A stretch of DNA of 64,000 nucleotides. It comes from Homalodisca vitripennis. Taxonomy: Eukaryota; Arthropoda; Insecta; Hemiptera; Cicadellidae. The notes below the pieces were generated by a model. That model saw only the letters and a list, made by a program, of their open reading frames with translations. It did no database searches and had not been told where the DNA came from. The DNA is taken from positions 73,298,001 to 73,362,000 of the forward strand of contig NC_060215.1 in NCBI RefSeq assembly GCF_021130785.1. Reading direction: 5' to 3'. Each line of letters starts with the position of its first letter. Within the stretch, counting starts at the first letter, position 1. Shown piece after piece: positions 22,868 to 35,039 of this stretch. Made by a program: the position numbers and the translations under genes.

Positions 22868-23069
22868 CTATATTGGGAATGGGAGTTTTTTATTTGTGTT
22901 TTCTGGCTGGTTTGGGGGGTTTTGTTCTGACTTACTCTTGACCACTTGTAGTGAGATGCTGAAGTGATTTCTCCTATTTTTGATAGAGGACTGGCTCTTA
23001 TTCAGAGGTTGGGGCCGTTTACATGTTTTATTATCAGTATTTGTGTAGCTTTTTGAATATATATAAGTG

Positions 23070-23101
23070 AGAGATCCAGGTTCGAGTCCCGGCACAGCAA
23101 G
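23070..23101 (+). repeat. tRNA T-arm-like segment at the 5' edge of element 1
   Basis: The + strand reads CCAGGTTCGAGTCCCGG followed by CACAGCA, a good match to a tRNA T-stem/loop (B box) and the 3' acceptor strand. No matching D-arm or anticodon arm lies upstream at the right distance. It is therefore a tRNA-derived fragment, such as the remnant of a SINE or a primer/template-jump product, not a working tRNA gene. Confidence 0.5.
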
Positions 23102-23170
23102 TACTTTTTGTGATTCAATGTTTATTGAAATTATATATATTTTATATATATTTATATATATAATTATATA

Positions 23171-24887
23171 CAGGGTGTACATAAAGTCCTGCACGGGTAT
23201 AATATTTTCTGAACGATAACAGATAAATCAACAAGATTTGGTACATCAATACTACACCTAAAAATCTACTTTTTGAAGGAACTATCAGTTTTCTGTAATA
23301 TCATGGGGACGTCCCGCAAGGAGTCAGAAGGAAATCTTAAATAGGAGCATAGGTCAATATGCACATCATTTTAAAGGGCTTATCTAGCAGAGTTTAATGC
23401 CGCAAACCGCACTCAAAAAGATTGATCCAGTACAAAATGGCGGCTGTTCAAAGATTTTACTTGGTTACATTTTATTAGTAGCCATAACCTCAGTAAAACA
23501 AAACTGCAACCAAACGAATACTGCAGCTAACTAATACATTATGCTTGTCAGTTGTACAGAAGTGAATTATGACGTTAGTTATCCTCAAGGGTTACAAATT
23601 TGGTCCTAATATATTGATAACGGGGAAAACCTGATAACAGTAACAATTAGAAATCTCTTATCTTTGGGTCGCAGTTAGGACTTTCCTATTAGCCTCCCGT
23701 ATCCAGTGAGGATTTTCGCTACTCCAGTAACGGCAATTGCGCCTGTTTACGCTTCCATTCAGCATAAATGAACACTCGTCCGAAAACACAATATTGATTA
23801 CATCAATTTCGTTGCGATCTATTTTGGCCATCATAGTTTCACAAAATTCTATACCACGATTGAAATAACCTTCGTTGAGTTCGTGCACCAAATGAACTTT
23901 ATAAGGCTTAAAATTAGACCCTTTCAGAAGTTTTTTAACAGACGTAACAAAGATGTCATGAGTTTGTGCCGCTGAGCGTAGGGACTCTTGCGGATTCTCA
24001 ATAAATGACTGCAATACATCTAAAGAGTTGTCTTCAGTTGTCACAGTAGCGGGCCTTCTTGACCTATGACGATCGGAAACACTTCCTGTTTCCATAAAGC
24101 GTTGAACAGTTCTCCCTACAGTTGTTCTAGAAATTGGCTGCCTCTCGTGAAAGTAGTCATTAAATAAATGGCATGCTTCCTCGTGTGATCGTCTGTTATT
24201 TCCCCAACCAACCATCATAAGAAGTGTTATACGTTCACGTTCGTCAAGCGACATAGAACTACAAGCAATACGACAAACTCTTTTGTACTAAAGCGCACTG
24301 ATAGAAAGGATGGACAGCACTACTAAAACAAGAAAACTAGAATAGCCTACTATGAATAGACTGGCTAATAGGAAAGTCCTAACTGCGACCCAAAGATAAG
24401 AGATTTCTAATTGTTACTGTTATCAGGTTTTCCCCGTTATCAATATATTAGGACCAAATTTGTAACCCTTGAGGATAACTAACGTCATAATTCACTTCTG
24501 TACAACTGACAAGCATAATGTAGTAGTTAGCTGCAAGTATTCGTTTGGTTGCAGTTTTGCTTTACTGGGATTGTGGCTACTAATAAAATGTAACCAAGTA
24601 AAACCTTTGAACAGCCGCCATTTTGTACTGGATCAATCTTTTTGAGTGCGGTTTGCGGCATTAAACTCTGCTAGATAAGCCCTTTAAAATGATGTGCATA
24701 TTGACCTATGCTCCTATTTAAGATTTCCTTCTGACTCCTTGCGGGACGTCCCCATGATATTACAGAAAACTGATAGTTCCTTCAAAAAGTAGATTTTTAG
24801 GTGTAGTATTGATGTACCAAATCTTGTTGATTTATCTGTTATCGTTCAGAAAATATTATACCCGTGCAGGACTTTATGTACACCCTG
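23171..24887 (-). mobile_element. Deleted long-TIR mariner (element B)
   Basis: A 1717-bp element bounded by CAGGGTGTACA and its complement within TA-rich DNA. The TIRs are 23171-23694 and 24363-24887, about 525 bp each and almost identical. Only 668 bp separate them, and they hold the first half of a transposase on the minus strand. The catalytic 3' half is missing and the coding frame runs straight into the left TIR. It is related to element A: both TIRs carry CTACTTTTTG, GGGGACGTCC and AATGCC(A/G)CAAACCGCA at matching distances from the tip. It is non-autonomous. CPD exon 6 starts 183 bp beyond its right end. Confidence 0.9.
23658..24254 (-). pseudogene. Truncated long-TIR mariner transposase
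   Basis: The frame is open from the ATG at 24254 for 198 codons. It has an N-terminal helix-turn-helix region (RERITLLMMVGWGNNRRSHE onward) and a second HTH with the linker DRHRSRRPATV. The first catalytic aspartate is in VFSDECSFMLNG, and the frame continues to CRYWSSENPHWIREA. At about 23.69 kb the coding sequence meets the left TIR, and the last ~12 residues are TIR-encoded nonsense. The second and third catalytic aspartates are absent. The intact N-terminal part could still bind DNA if expressed; that is inference. Confidence 0.85.
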
Positions 24888-25070
24888 TATATATATATAT
24901 AATATATAATTATATAAAAATATATATAATTATATATATTTATATATAAATTATATAAATTATATATATAGACTTTAAATATATATATTTAAAAACAATT
25001 TTATGTATCTTTAATCTATGGCAGATGAAATGTTCTTTTTTAAATTTTAATGGATTGGTATGTTTAACAG
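24888..25070 (+). other. AT-repeat and 3' end of intron 5
   Basis: TA-rich low-complexity sequence from 24888 to about 24990, then normal intron sequence ending in TTTAACAG at 25070. The AT repeat mirrors the one before element B (23131-23170), so element B appears to have inserted into it. Confidence 0.8.
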
Positions 25071-25156
25071 ATATGAAGCTACTAATTGGACCCATGTGAA
25101 AGTAGAAGAAAACAAAACTTCTGTGCTGAACATTACTGTGACAAATTTGCCAGAAG
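25071..25156 (+). CDS. CPD (silver-like): Carboxypeptidase D exon 6: end of transthyretin-like module, splice hub
   Basis: The codon GG|A joins exon 5 to the reading YEATNWTHVKVEEN, then KTSVLNITVTNLPE. This is the last strand of the transthyretin-like module of domain 1, with NWT, NKT and NIT glycosylation sites. It ends in phase 1 at GAAG|GTAAAG. Three downstream acceptors are phase-compatible: the domain 2 exon (53916), the transmembrane terminal exon (37258) and a possible cassette (34891). This donor is therefore where short and long isoforms would diverge. Confidence 0.9.
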
Positions 25157-28100
25157 GTAAAGGGGTTCTGCTTGGCTTGTAACATTGCTTGTCTGTGTTG
25201 CTGTTCACTCATATCATGTTCAAAAATTGCATTGTGTAATTTTGTCAAATTGTTATTGGATTATTTAAAAAAATGCGAATAGTTCTGAAATGCAAATTTA
25301 AAATTCTTTGATATATAATAATTTTATTGTTCTCATAACATCAATAAACTATTTAATAATTAATTTAATTGATAGTTTCTCTTTTAATTTGTTTGTAGTT
25401 CATAAGTATATTAACAAGTTTCATATCTGATTTCATATATGAAATACTTAGATATATAAGTTAAAAAAATATTTACATATTTCCAATTTTGAAAAGTTAA
25501 ATGATGAACTGTTGTATAGCCATTCTGCTTTGGCTTCAAAAGACTGGCCATTCATTGAGAAAAATATAAAAATCAAAGGACAAATAAAATTCTAACTAGT
25601 GTTCTAGGAATCACAAATGTTTGCTGGGTAGTACTGAATTGTGGAATTCTGAATGTTTGTAATTCCCATTAACATAATTTGCTAGCTATTTAGCACCTAA
25701 GCTGTGGTGTGGGTGTGGTTCATGTTTAAAAAATAGTTTGGAAGTATCAAAATACCAAACATATTGCCTAGCAAATGTACTGAACTTAAGAGGTTTTAGT
25801 GTAATGAGATTGAAGTACAATAAAGTAATTTGATAATTACAACAGTCACAACTACCTGAGAGCAGTAACATTATACAGATCATCTATGTACATAAAAACT
25901 AAGAGAAAGTAGTCAGCAGTGCAATCATAATTTTCCAATGTGCTGTGAGAATCATTTTGAAACTCAGGAACGTTTTGATACAATGAGCAATGCAATTCTT
26001 TCACCAACCCTACCATCATGTCACTGACCTTCCCAATTATTCTTGTTAGTCTGATACTAACAATGTATGGCTAAGGTTTATTTCTGTGACTTCCAAGTGT
26101 GTGACAAAATTAATGATCCAGTCAAGTGCGGGGTTTATGGTGTAATTTATTCTTTTTGAATGGAAGAAAGGTCTGCTCTATCAAATGTTAAATGTAGATA
26201 ATTAACTACATCACATTTCATGGTAAACAAGCAAATATTTAGGTTCTGATAGTTGTTTTCTTATTGTCTTCTACTGTCTATCTTTCATTATATTCTTTTT
26301 TGTTTTGTTGATATAATAATGAAAATAAATTCACAATACCATTACAATTTATACCTGCTAAAACAAAAAGATAAATTTACTAAAGATAACCAGATAATAT
26401 GATATTACACTCAGATTGTTTAATTTTAAACAAGTTAAATTTAACTAACATATAAGATAACTGGTTCAAACAGCACCAAAACTTTGAAAACATCATGAAA
26501 TTCTTGAAATATTTCAGCCTTGCTGTGAAGAGCCATCTTTAGTCATCAGATTTTTAACCAAAACTCATTAAAGATAGATGTTGTACTGGAAGTTTTGATG
26601 TGCTGTAAACAGGAAAACTTGGATGTTAGTTATGAAATGAGCCACATAAGCCTAAAAACTGAGACTTAAATTTAATCTTTAATATTATGAACAATTTTAA
26701 TAAAGATGTAAAACATGTTGGTAATTAAAAGTAGCTTTTGTGTGTGTATTGAAGAAAAAAATAATGTTTACTAGTTCACAAGTCATTCTTTATTCCATGT
26801 ACTCTTTTTTTGTTTTGTATGACTTTATTGTGTATTGTTACATGTCATCAATACCAAAGAGTATTTTAGTGTTGTCTAAATGTGCGTTGCCCATCAACAT
26901 TATTTTAATATGAAAACACAGATAGGAAATTATGAATTAGATAGTCAACAATATTCAATATTCAGACAATTTATTTTTACATACTTTGTTTCATGGTACA
27001 TACAAAAATCAATCATAAGGTTAAGGCAAATGGAAGATTCACAATCACAGATTTATCACAGCATTGTTTGCTTATATCAAGCATTGAGGTGTATGAAATT
27101 GTGACTAAGAATTTGGATATCCTAAATTTGTGCCTGATGGAATCTTTTGACTTATGAATTCAAACAAGCCGAATTGGATCAGCTCAGTTTTGTATAATGA
27201 AGAGGGTGACAAGTTTCTTAATCACATAGTTAATGGTTATGGATCACCAAAAAAAAAGACATTCAGTGGAGGAGGATCCCACCTCGCTGCTACGAAAACC
27301 GCCGCAACTGGTTAAATGTATAGGTGGCAGAATTGTATTCAAAACATACTTAAAAACTTGAACCTACATTCATTAAGTGCTTAAATGTGAATGGTAACTA
27401 TGCTGAAAATAGTTAAAGAATTGTTCTTTCAAATGTACATTATATAATAAAAAGCTGCAAATGTTACATACCGTATTTAAAAAGTAATGTATATATTAAA
27501 ACTACTTTCTTTCTGAACAACCCCCATATTTTTAGAAAATGCATCTTTTTTAAGTCTGAGCTGGTTAGAGTCTGAACAAACTAAAGCTTTATGAAATTAA
27601 TAGCTACACTGTTCAATCAAATTTTACTTAATTAGAATTCCTACGTATCTCGTAGTCTATGCAAGCAAAGCAGCACAAGACTCTATCCAACCATAACCCT
27701 TTAGCATTTTACTCTTATAAGTATACATCTCTACATCAATGTTCAGATACAATGATTTGTTGTCCTTATCTCACATTGTTCTTTCCACTATCTTTCAGAC
27801 TGCTTCAATTTTATTTTGCTATTTGATAATCTGCTTTTTATTTATTTCTTTCCTATGAGATCTGAGTTTAGTATCATCATCTTTTTTCTTTTGCACACCC
27901 TCAGTCCTATCTTCCTGCTGGTCACTATAAATGTACTGATTGATCTCTGGGATATAGGCCTTAGAGATAGCATCACATTTTCTGCTCCTAGGGCACAATA
28001 TTGTACAAGTCACTATGAAAGTTTTGAGATACTTGCAGATAGTGGATACTGCAATAATCTTATCACTCTTGTCTGATTGTCCGAGCACCAGTCAGTACCT

Positions 28101-28399
28101 GACAGCAACTTGGGTTCATCAGTGTAGTTGTGTCGTCTGTCCGGAAAGATCTAGAGAGCATTTATGGGCTATGATTTTAAAGTCAGTTTGTCACAAGATG
28201 AGTGCGTGGAACGTTTGCCTTTGGTTCTGAAGGACTATCCTGTACTACTGTTTAGATGGTATCCAGAATATCAAAGGTGCCTTAATTCACATCAGGACTA
28301 GGAATGTTCGGAATGGCCGCATTCCTCCATCAGTCAAGAAAACTTTGATTGGTTGCATGCTATGATCCAAGAGGTCAGACACTGCACTTATTTAATGGT
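25157..28399 (+). other. Intron 6, first part
   Basis: AT-rich intron. Short open frames around 26.9 and 27.8-28.2 kb have no recognisable domains. The last few hundred bases may already belong to the mariner relic that follows. No gene seen. Confidence 0.65.
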
Positions 28400-29130
28400 T
28401 GAAGCTTTCCTAGGTATTGGATCCATAGCAGTGTAAATTATATTCTATTACATTTTAAAAATCAGAAAAATTGTTTCCCAATGGATAACTCACAATTTAA
28501 CAGATGAGCAAAAAGCTGACCTTGTGAGAATCAACAAGCAGATCCTCCAACTGTTTAATAGTGGGGGTCATTAGATTATTTATAATGGTATGGGTGATGA
28601 GACGTGCATGCCATTTATGACATTCTAACTTGAAGTGAGAGTTGTGTGTGGACGTTTGAAAACAAGCCATCCCCCATAATGTTCAAGAAACAAAGATCTC
28701 TGAAGAAATTAATGTACACTTGATTTCTTCAGGAGTACAGGACTAGTTGAGGCTATTTAGTTGGGGTACAAAATCCCGTCACAGCAAGTTGGTACTCTGA
28801 ACAATGCTTGCCAGAAGTTCTTCAGAACTTGAACATTAAGGGTTTAATTTTGCACTGTGACAATGTCTCGTCTCACACTATTGCAAAAACTTTGTGATGT
28901 TTTTGGCCAAAACGATGGAGTATCCCCTTTATTCATCCAACCGCACTACGTTTGGTTATTTTTTAATCTGAAAAACTTTTGTGCAGTTGTCGCTTTTCCT
29001 TGGAAGCCAAAATCGATAATGAGAAATCTTTTGACTCCATTCCAAAAATTGAGTGGTTGGGTGCTGTCAAAAAGTGGAAAATCCAACTTCAAAAGTGACA
29101 TTACTTTTAATCTCCAGCGAGGATTACTTT
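28400..29130 (+). pseudogene. Mariner transposase relic, sense orientation
   Basis: In shifting frames the + strand reads THNLTDEQKADLVRINKQIL (end of the DNA-binding region), then MGDETCMPF for the first catalytic motif (GDE). An RSTGLVEAI-like segment follows, then a HCDNVSSHT(I)AKT motif near 28.86 kb for the second catalytic Asp. After it come weak matches to the C-terminus ending near 29.13 kb. Many stops and frameshifts show an old copy. The terminal repeats are not recognisable. Confidence 0.65.
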
Positions 29131-29399
29131 GAACCCCTAATGTTTTGTAAGTGTAGCACAAAAATTCTCTATATATATCTTAAAACCTTTGCCCTTCTAT
29201 TAGAGCATGAGAGGTCTAAATTGTAGTGCCCAGCAGCTGAAAGACATTAAATCTTACTCTTAATGGGGACAATAGTGCTAGTTTTTAGGCTTTAATTTAA
29301 TATGAAATGTTTTTAATACATAATCAAAATGACCAGAATCCATATTAAATAATATTTAAAACTTAACTTCCTGTGGCGTTGAGCAACTGGAAAACTTAC

Positions 29400-29900
29400 T
29401 GCTGTCAAAGGAATTCAACTCTGAATTTATTAACAATCTGGAGGCCATCAATAATGCTATATGTTTTTGGGATTTGGCAGTAAACCTGCATATATTTATT
29501 TGATATCAATTTTGGATAACCCACCACACTTCCTCTGGTTGCCGGGGCCATCAGGAACTGGAGGTCCAAAAAAGCTGATCAACTAGCCAAAGAAGAAGCC
29601 TTTTGGGACTCTAGGAGTCGAAACAAACCACAAAACTGCTTGGGAACTCTGACCGGGGATGAGCTGAGAAGGAACAGGGTAAGAGTATTGACAGTTGGTT
29701 CATATTTCAGTGCTTTGCAATCTCAATGAGCACCTGAGTAAACTTGGTGTGAAAGAAGATGGTACCTGCAGATTCTGACAAGATGAACTGGAGACATCTT
29801 ACCATCCATCTATTAATAGAATGAAATGCATTTGAAAGTCAAACCCTAGACTGGCATCTTGTTAGAGTGTAAGAGGGTGTAATGGGGTCCGGTCCTGCCC
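29400..29900 (+). pseudogene. RNase H domain relic of a non-LTR retroelement
   Basis: Broken frames on the + strand read like the end of an R1/I/Jockey-type polyprotein. There is a FNSEFINNLEAINNA-like helix, then GCRGHQELEVQKS near VPGHxGxxGNExAD, then ADQLAKEEA, GTLTGDELRRNR and GTCRF followed by DELETS. The last part resembles the Cys-containing motif GxCRxC...EETxxHLL that ends these proteins. It is far decayed. It is a different lineage from elements 1-3, which lack this domain. Confidence 0.5.
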
Positions 29901-32900
29901 TGTTCAAGTGATTAGGTACATTTGGGCACAGGATTGGAAGATGTGCTGTAACAGATTTTCCCACATAAGGCAGGAGTACAATTAATGTTTTAGGTCACGT
30001 TGTGATTCTTTTGTCCTAAATCAATATGGCATAATGATGAAAACCTCATGTGCTCTATAGCTTGTAATGTAAAATGTAATTATCTAAACCCCTAGAGATA
30101 GTAGACAATGCTGGAGTTTGCTAGCCATACTGCAGACACTATGTCCTGTCAGGGCCGATGCATGCTCAGAAACTCTCTTGATTTTTTATTTGTATGCAAT
30201 ATTTTTTTTGTAATTATGTGGTTGCTTACTTTATCTTTATAATCTTTATTTGTGGGTTTTTCAACAACTCATATACTTGATGCTCTTCCTTTCTAGTATT
30301 GCTTATTTTCTTTTATTGTATCCACTGAGATCATTGCATGTCTTTCTGGCTCCAACAAACATTTTCCTATTTTTAGAATGAATATTTAAATTTAAATCAG
30401 CATGTACTGTAGTCATACTGTTCAAAGCTCACCTGAGTCTTGAATGTGGTTAGTAATGGTATTTCAACTCTCATGTGTAACCGTACAAAATAGAAAAAGT
30501 ATAAGAAAAATAAGAACGCACAACTAGAGAAAGTATAGTCATACCTGTCTTCTTTGTTTCTGGAGGATTCAGTTGTCTATTTTCTGCTACACTAATTATT
30601 ATTCTTACAACATTCATGTCTTAACTTTGAAAAGTCGATATATATGTTCTGCAAAATTAGGCAATTTAACATGTTGGGGTATCAGATGTAGGAATCCCCA
30701 ATATAGAGTATTATTATGGGGATACACACAAAAGTCATTTACATTATTTCTGCTTCAGCATTTTGGAAATGATCTTATATACTAGAAATAGTTGTTAATT
30801 TGGAAATACATATATTAATTTTAAAATTATTACAAAAATCAATTATAATAAATGAGCAGAGGCAGAGTGTGTCCAAACAATGAACATAGCAGTCTCAAAT
30901 AAAAAATTAAGAAATTATTAAGAATTTAGAAGTTAGAAATGAAAACTTACTGTAGAAAATTAGTTAACAAGTGAAGCACTGACTTTTAATTTGAAAATAC
31001 TTATTGGATTGCCATCATGAAATTATTGTATTAACCCTCTGCGCTCGAAAGGGTAGCAGTACTGGCCACACCAAGGTTGCAGACAGCCCACGCTAGTTTT
31101 GCTGTAGTTTGTCCTTGCAACTCGTATGGCCAGTACAGAGCAAAGGATGACTCGCCCTGAAGAGATCCATTGTAATATGGATGAAATATATATATATATA
31201 CTTCTGGTGCACCGTGAAACCAGAAAGTAAAGTGTTCATTTTCACAAAAGCGTGCGTGTATGAATAAAGTTTGACAGTCTTCACTAACTGGTGTGATACC
31301 TCACTGTGGGGGAACATATTTGTTGTGCTTGAGATTATATCACCACTGCACTTAACTCACCTGCTGTGTTTTCTGCTCACAGAAGTCAGTGGGAGCTTCA
31401 CATCAGACATTTCCTTCTCACTGGCTCTTTTGGTGTCTTCTCTCCATTTCTCATCTTTTAACCTAATTTCAATTTTACTTATTCCTTAACATAATTTATT
31501 GTGTTCAATCAGTATAACTAAAGGCTTTATATTCGGTTCAAAACTTTTGTTTTTGACTCAGGATACTTCAGTGGAAAGTGGAAACACATTTTCTGTGCCA
31601 CACACTCTTTCTACAACATGTCGGAATGTAAAATGTATGAATATAGAATTAAGTTCTTAAAAGATTCTTGTGAACTTATTTCGTCTCTGTCCTTTGTGAG
31701 AGATGGGGTTAGTGATGAATTTGAGGGCATTTTGGAAAATGACTTAATGTAATCCAACAAAAATGCCTAAACATATTATCAAGACACAAATGTCTGAATA
31801 AAATAAAGATACAACTCAACGCAGAATGAGGAATCACATCTCAACAAATATGCAACTTGGCACAGCTTAAATAAAGAATACAGTGTACTTCATCCTCTTT
31901 TTGTTATATTTTAATAATTTTAAAGTGACAATAGATATACATAGAGGGTGTTGAGTAACTTATTTTGTGTAGGAAGTATAGTATTGAGGCCATTGACATT
32001 TCTGAAAGACAAAATACATGTAAATTATAAAGTAGTATCTGTTACTGTTCATATCCCTGGTGATTTTGCATAATGAACCAAACCTTGGTTTAATATCAAT
32101 TGATAGTGGTACATGGTATGTCAGAAAATTCCATTTTTCAGAAGGCACAAAAGCTACATAATTAATTAACTTTAAATTAATCTAATTTCATGACTATTTT
32201 ATCCTGTGTTTTTAGTAATTGTGGATGATGAAACAGAATGTATTCAATATAAACAATAATATTAATGTTAAACTTATGAGGACACACTATTTTATATACT
32301 GCTCATACAAGGAATTATGAGGTAACGCATCTAAATACTAAAACACACAAGGCATCACTTTTCCTAAGGTGAGTAATATGAAATTGATACATTATTGATC
32401 TTATGGCAAACAAAATTATATTTATAAAGTTAAAGAAAGTGAACTTAATATTATAATATATAAAAATGTAATTTATGTGTTAACAAAAATTTGTTTGTAG
32501 TTTAATCAATGAAAACTGCAGTACTGCAAAACTAACCTTTTTATAAGTTCCTGCTTTAAAGCAAAATTTCTCTACTATACATATTTTTATGACCCACAAA
32601 TTTACACAATTTATATGGTGCCATTTTTCTAAAACTTTGTAGTACCGACTCCTCAATACAACAAAGAATTGACTTATGAGGTCCTGTGATTAGAGTGACG
32701 TGAAATATCTCAACATTTTAATAAATTGTGTTTGCAATGTTTTGACATAGCGTGAACTGGAAAACGTAGATGGTATTCAATTAAAAAAAATATTATTGAC
32801 ATGCTCAGATACATATCTTTAAGTGTCAGACAGCTTAATAGTAATATTATTTTTTAAATAATTCCATTAACATTTTATTTAAAATATTGAAGTGGTGCAT

Positions 32901-34890
32901 TATATTTAGGAGTGGAGGATTGTACATTACTAAAAAGTTTTTTTCATCAGTTAAATGTACACGGCTAAAGCCACCAATTTATGATCTTCTAAACTTACTA
33001 CCAAGTGTTTTTTAATGTTACTTCAATTATCTAAGCAAGTTCTTATTCAGATCTGTACTTTATTTTATGTATTTGTTGTGTCCTTTATTGTTTTATTGTT
33101 AGGACTTTGTAAAAGGTACAAATCTTAGATATTACTCTCAAATCTCTTTGTTACTTCTTTATAACCTCTAATTACATGGGGTTTACTTTAGGGATTTTAA
33201 TTTTAATTTAAAACCACGAGAATAGTATATTCTCATTATGTATGCTTGTTATTGTACTAATATCATAGTTTTATGCACGGTGGAGTTTTGTAATATAGTA
33301 TTTTATGTTGACTGTTATAATTATTAACTAATATTATTTCTATTTGTAATAGCATTAGTAAAAATTAATTGATTTTATTTATATTTGTATGAATTGATAT
33401 GATGAATTGAAATTTGCTTGATATAATGTACTTGTCTTTTTATAATTTTAAAATATAATTTATAGCTTATTCTAGCTTAACCAAAAATTACAGTAAACCA
33501 TTAAACTTCATAATACAGACTAGTAGGAATTTAAGTTGTTTGTTTAAAATAAATACTAAATGCGACATAATACATAATTGATATTACACTGATATGTTGC
33601 TGCAATTTAAATATTATCTGCTAGTAACTAAGAATGGTATTTACTAAAAAAAATCCAGATTTATCTGTCTGTATTTATAATGTTTTACTGTAGTGCAATA
33701 AAGCGTTTTGTATATACTTTTTAATAACTGTGTAAATTACTTGATATACCAATACTTAATGGGTCTTTATGGTCAATTACTGTTCTAACAAATAAACTTT
33801 GGTGAGACAGAGAGAACTTAGTTGATAATTTAGAACTAGACTACAGAGAGTGGGAGTGCCATTAGTTTGTTGCCAATGTTTCTTCAAGCTAAAAATTATT
33901 GTAGTAGTCCAAAATTATTTGGATTTCCATTTCTTTGAAAAATGTTGAAAGGCTAAACAACAAATGATATAAAGTTTATTTGATCAAAGAATAATTAGTT
34001 GTTAAAATTTTCATGAACATTACAATTTAGGTAATATTTTAATTGTCCTTTACTAGTGGCATTAAATCTAAATATTCCGTTTTAGCTTTGGTAATTTTTG
34101 TTTCTTTCCATATTTAATGTTCAGTCATAATTTAACAATTTGTAATATTATAGCCCATATATAAATAAGTTCATTTGATCTAACTGTAAATATTCTAACT
34201 CTAACTCTATTGTGAGAGATTTTGAGTATTTGATACCAAGACACAAATCAGTATTTTCAATTAATAAATTATAATTCAATCAAAAACTTTTGTTATGACA
34301 CCATTATGTGACATATTTTTATTTTCACAAAGTATTACACATGTAAATCATGGCAGCGATAACAATCCCATTGATTGTGTTATATATAATTTGAACAAAA
34401 ACTTAATAACCTTAAAAATCTATAATATTAATTTGTGCTTTAACAAGTAACTTTGTAGTTTTTTAGCTATCTGCTCTTGCTCAGGACAGTTTTTAGAAAA
34501 GTATCCAATCCAATTGTATCCAATTTTGCAATATTCATATCAGGAATTTTTCAAATTTAACATAAAGTATAGTTTGAATTACAACAATTTACAAGACAAT
34601 AACCAATTATAAATAATTACAAAAAAGAAAATAAATTCATGGAGACAGACAAGTAGAATAGAATGAGTAGAAGTTATTTGGGACCCATGTTAATGTGCCA
34701 TTTCATTTTCATTTGGAACAAAGGAATTGCCTCCAAATTCATCTTTGTATTTCAAAATACACATCATAAACACTCCAGGAAATGTAATTAATACTTTATG
34801 ATGTATGTAAGGTGAAATCAGTTACGCATTTGGTAATTGTGTTGACTTTGAACCAACTTCATATCCATTTGTAAAATTTTTATTTTAGAG
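29901..34890 (+). other. Intron 6, second part
   Basis: About 5 kb of AT-rich sequence with no coding signal I recognise. An imperfect inverted repeat lies at 31057-31138. Nothing else seen. Confidence 0.65.
31057..31138. repeat. Imperfect inverted repeat
   Basis: Arms at 31057-31082 (CAGTACTGGCCACACCAAGG and on) and 31116-31138 are complementary with a few mismatches. The patch is GC-richer than its flanks, and TTAACCCT just upstream hints at a small inserted repeat. Not identified. Confidence 0.5.
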
Positions 34891-34974
34891 ATATAATATC
34901 ATGTGGGTATGTTACTCAAGGTGCCATTTATGGGATATCCAGCCTAAAAGATACTTCTCTATTGGCAACATCAG
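34891..34974 (+). CDS. Possible in-frame 84-nt cassette exon of CPD
   Basis: An open 84-nt segment (28 codons, beginning DIISCGYVTQG) sits between TTTATTTTAGAG and TCAG|GTAGGC. With phase 1 on both sides it would fit between exon 6 and either the transmembrane exon or the domain 2 exon without breaking the frame. It would add a Ser/Thr-containing linker with one cysteine. Against it, a nearer AG at 34888 would be expected to win and gives an immediate stop (GAG-ATA-TAA). No homology is known to me. It may be coincidence. Confidence 0.28.
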
Positions 34975-35039
34975 GTAGGCTGCTTAATATACAGTAAACT
35001 ATTTTTTAGTATTTTTATGTCTAATTTTTGTTTTCGAGA

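Larger units (their letters stand above)
19535..23060 (-). mobile_element. Non-LTR retrotransposon 1 (Jockey/CR1-type), nearly full length
   Basis: Antisense to the host gene. On the minus strand it runs from a poorly defined 5' end near 23.06 kb, through the tail of a possible ORF1 (22868-22572) and a long ORF2 (22623-19630). It ends in a short 3'UTR with an AATAAAG-like signal, a run of A and a TATA repeat near 19.53-19.55 kb. ORF2 has an APE endonuclease and a reverse transcriptase and no visible RNase H. Two related elements in the window (43.15-45.6 kb, 56.08-57.48 kb) end with the same kind of AATAAAG-containing 3' tail. The exact clade within Jockey/CR1 is not determined. Confidence 0.85.

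Noticed and set aside
23171..24887. Intact mariner gene
   Set aside because: The frame lacks the second and third catalytic aspartates and ends in the TIR.
34889..34974. 86-nt exon using the first AG at 34888
   Set aside because: Joined to exon 6 it gives an immediate stop codon and breaks the frame to the membrane exon; only the 84-nt version was kept, at low confidence.
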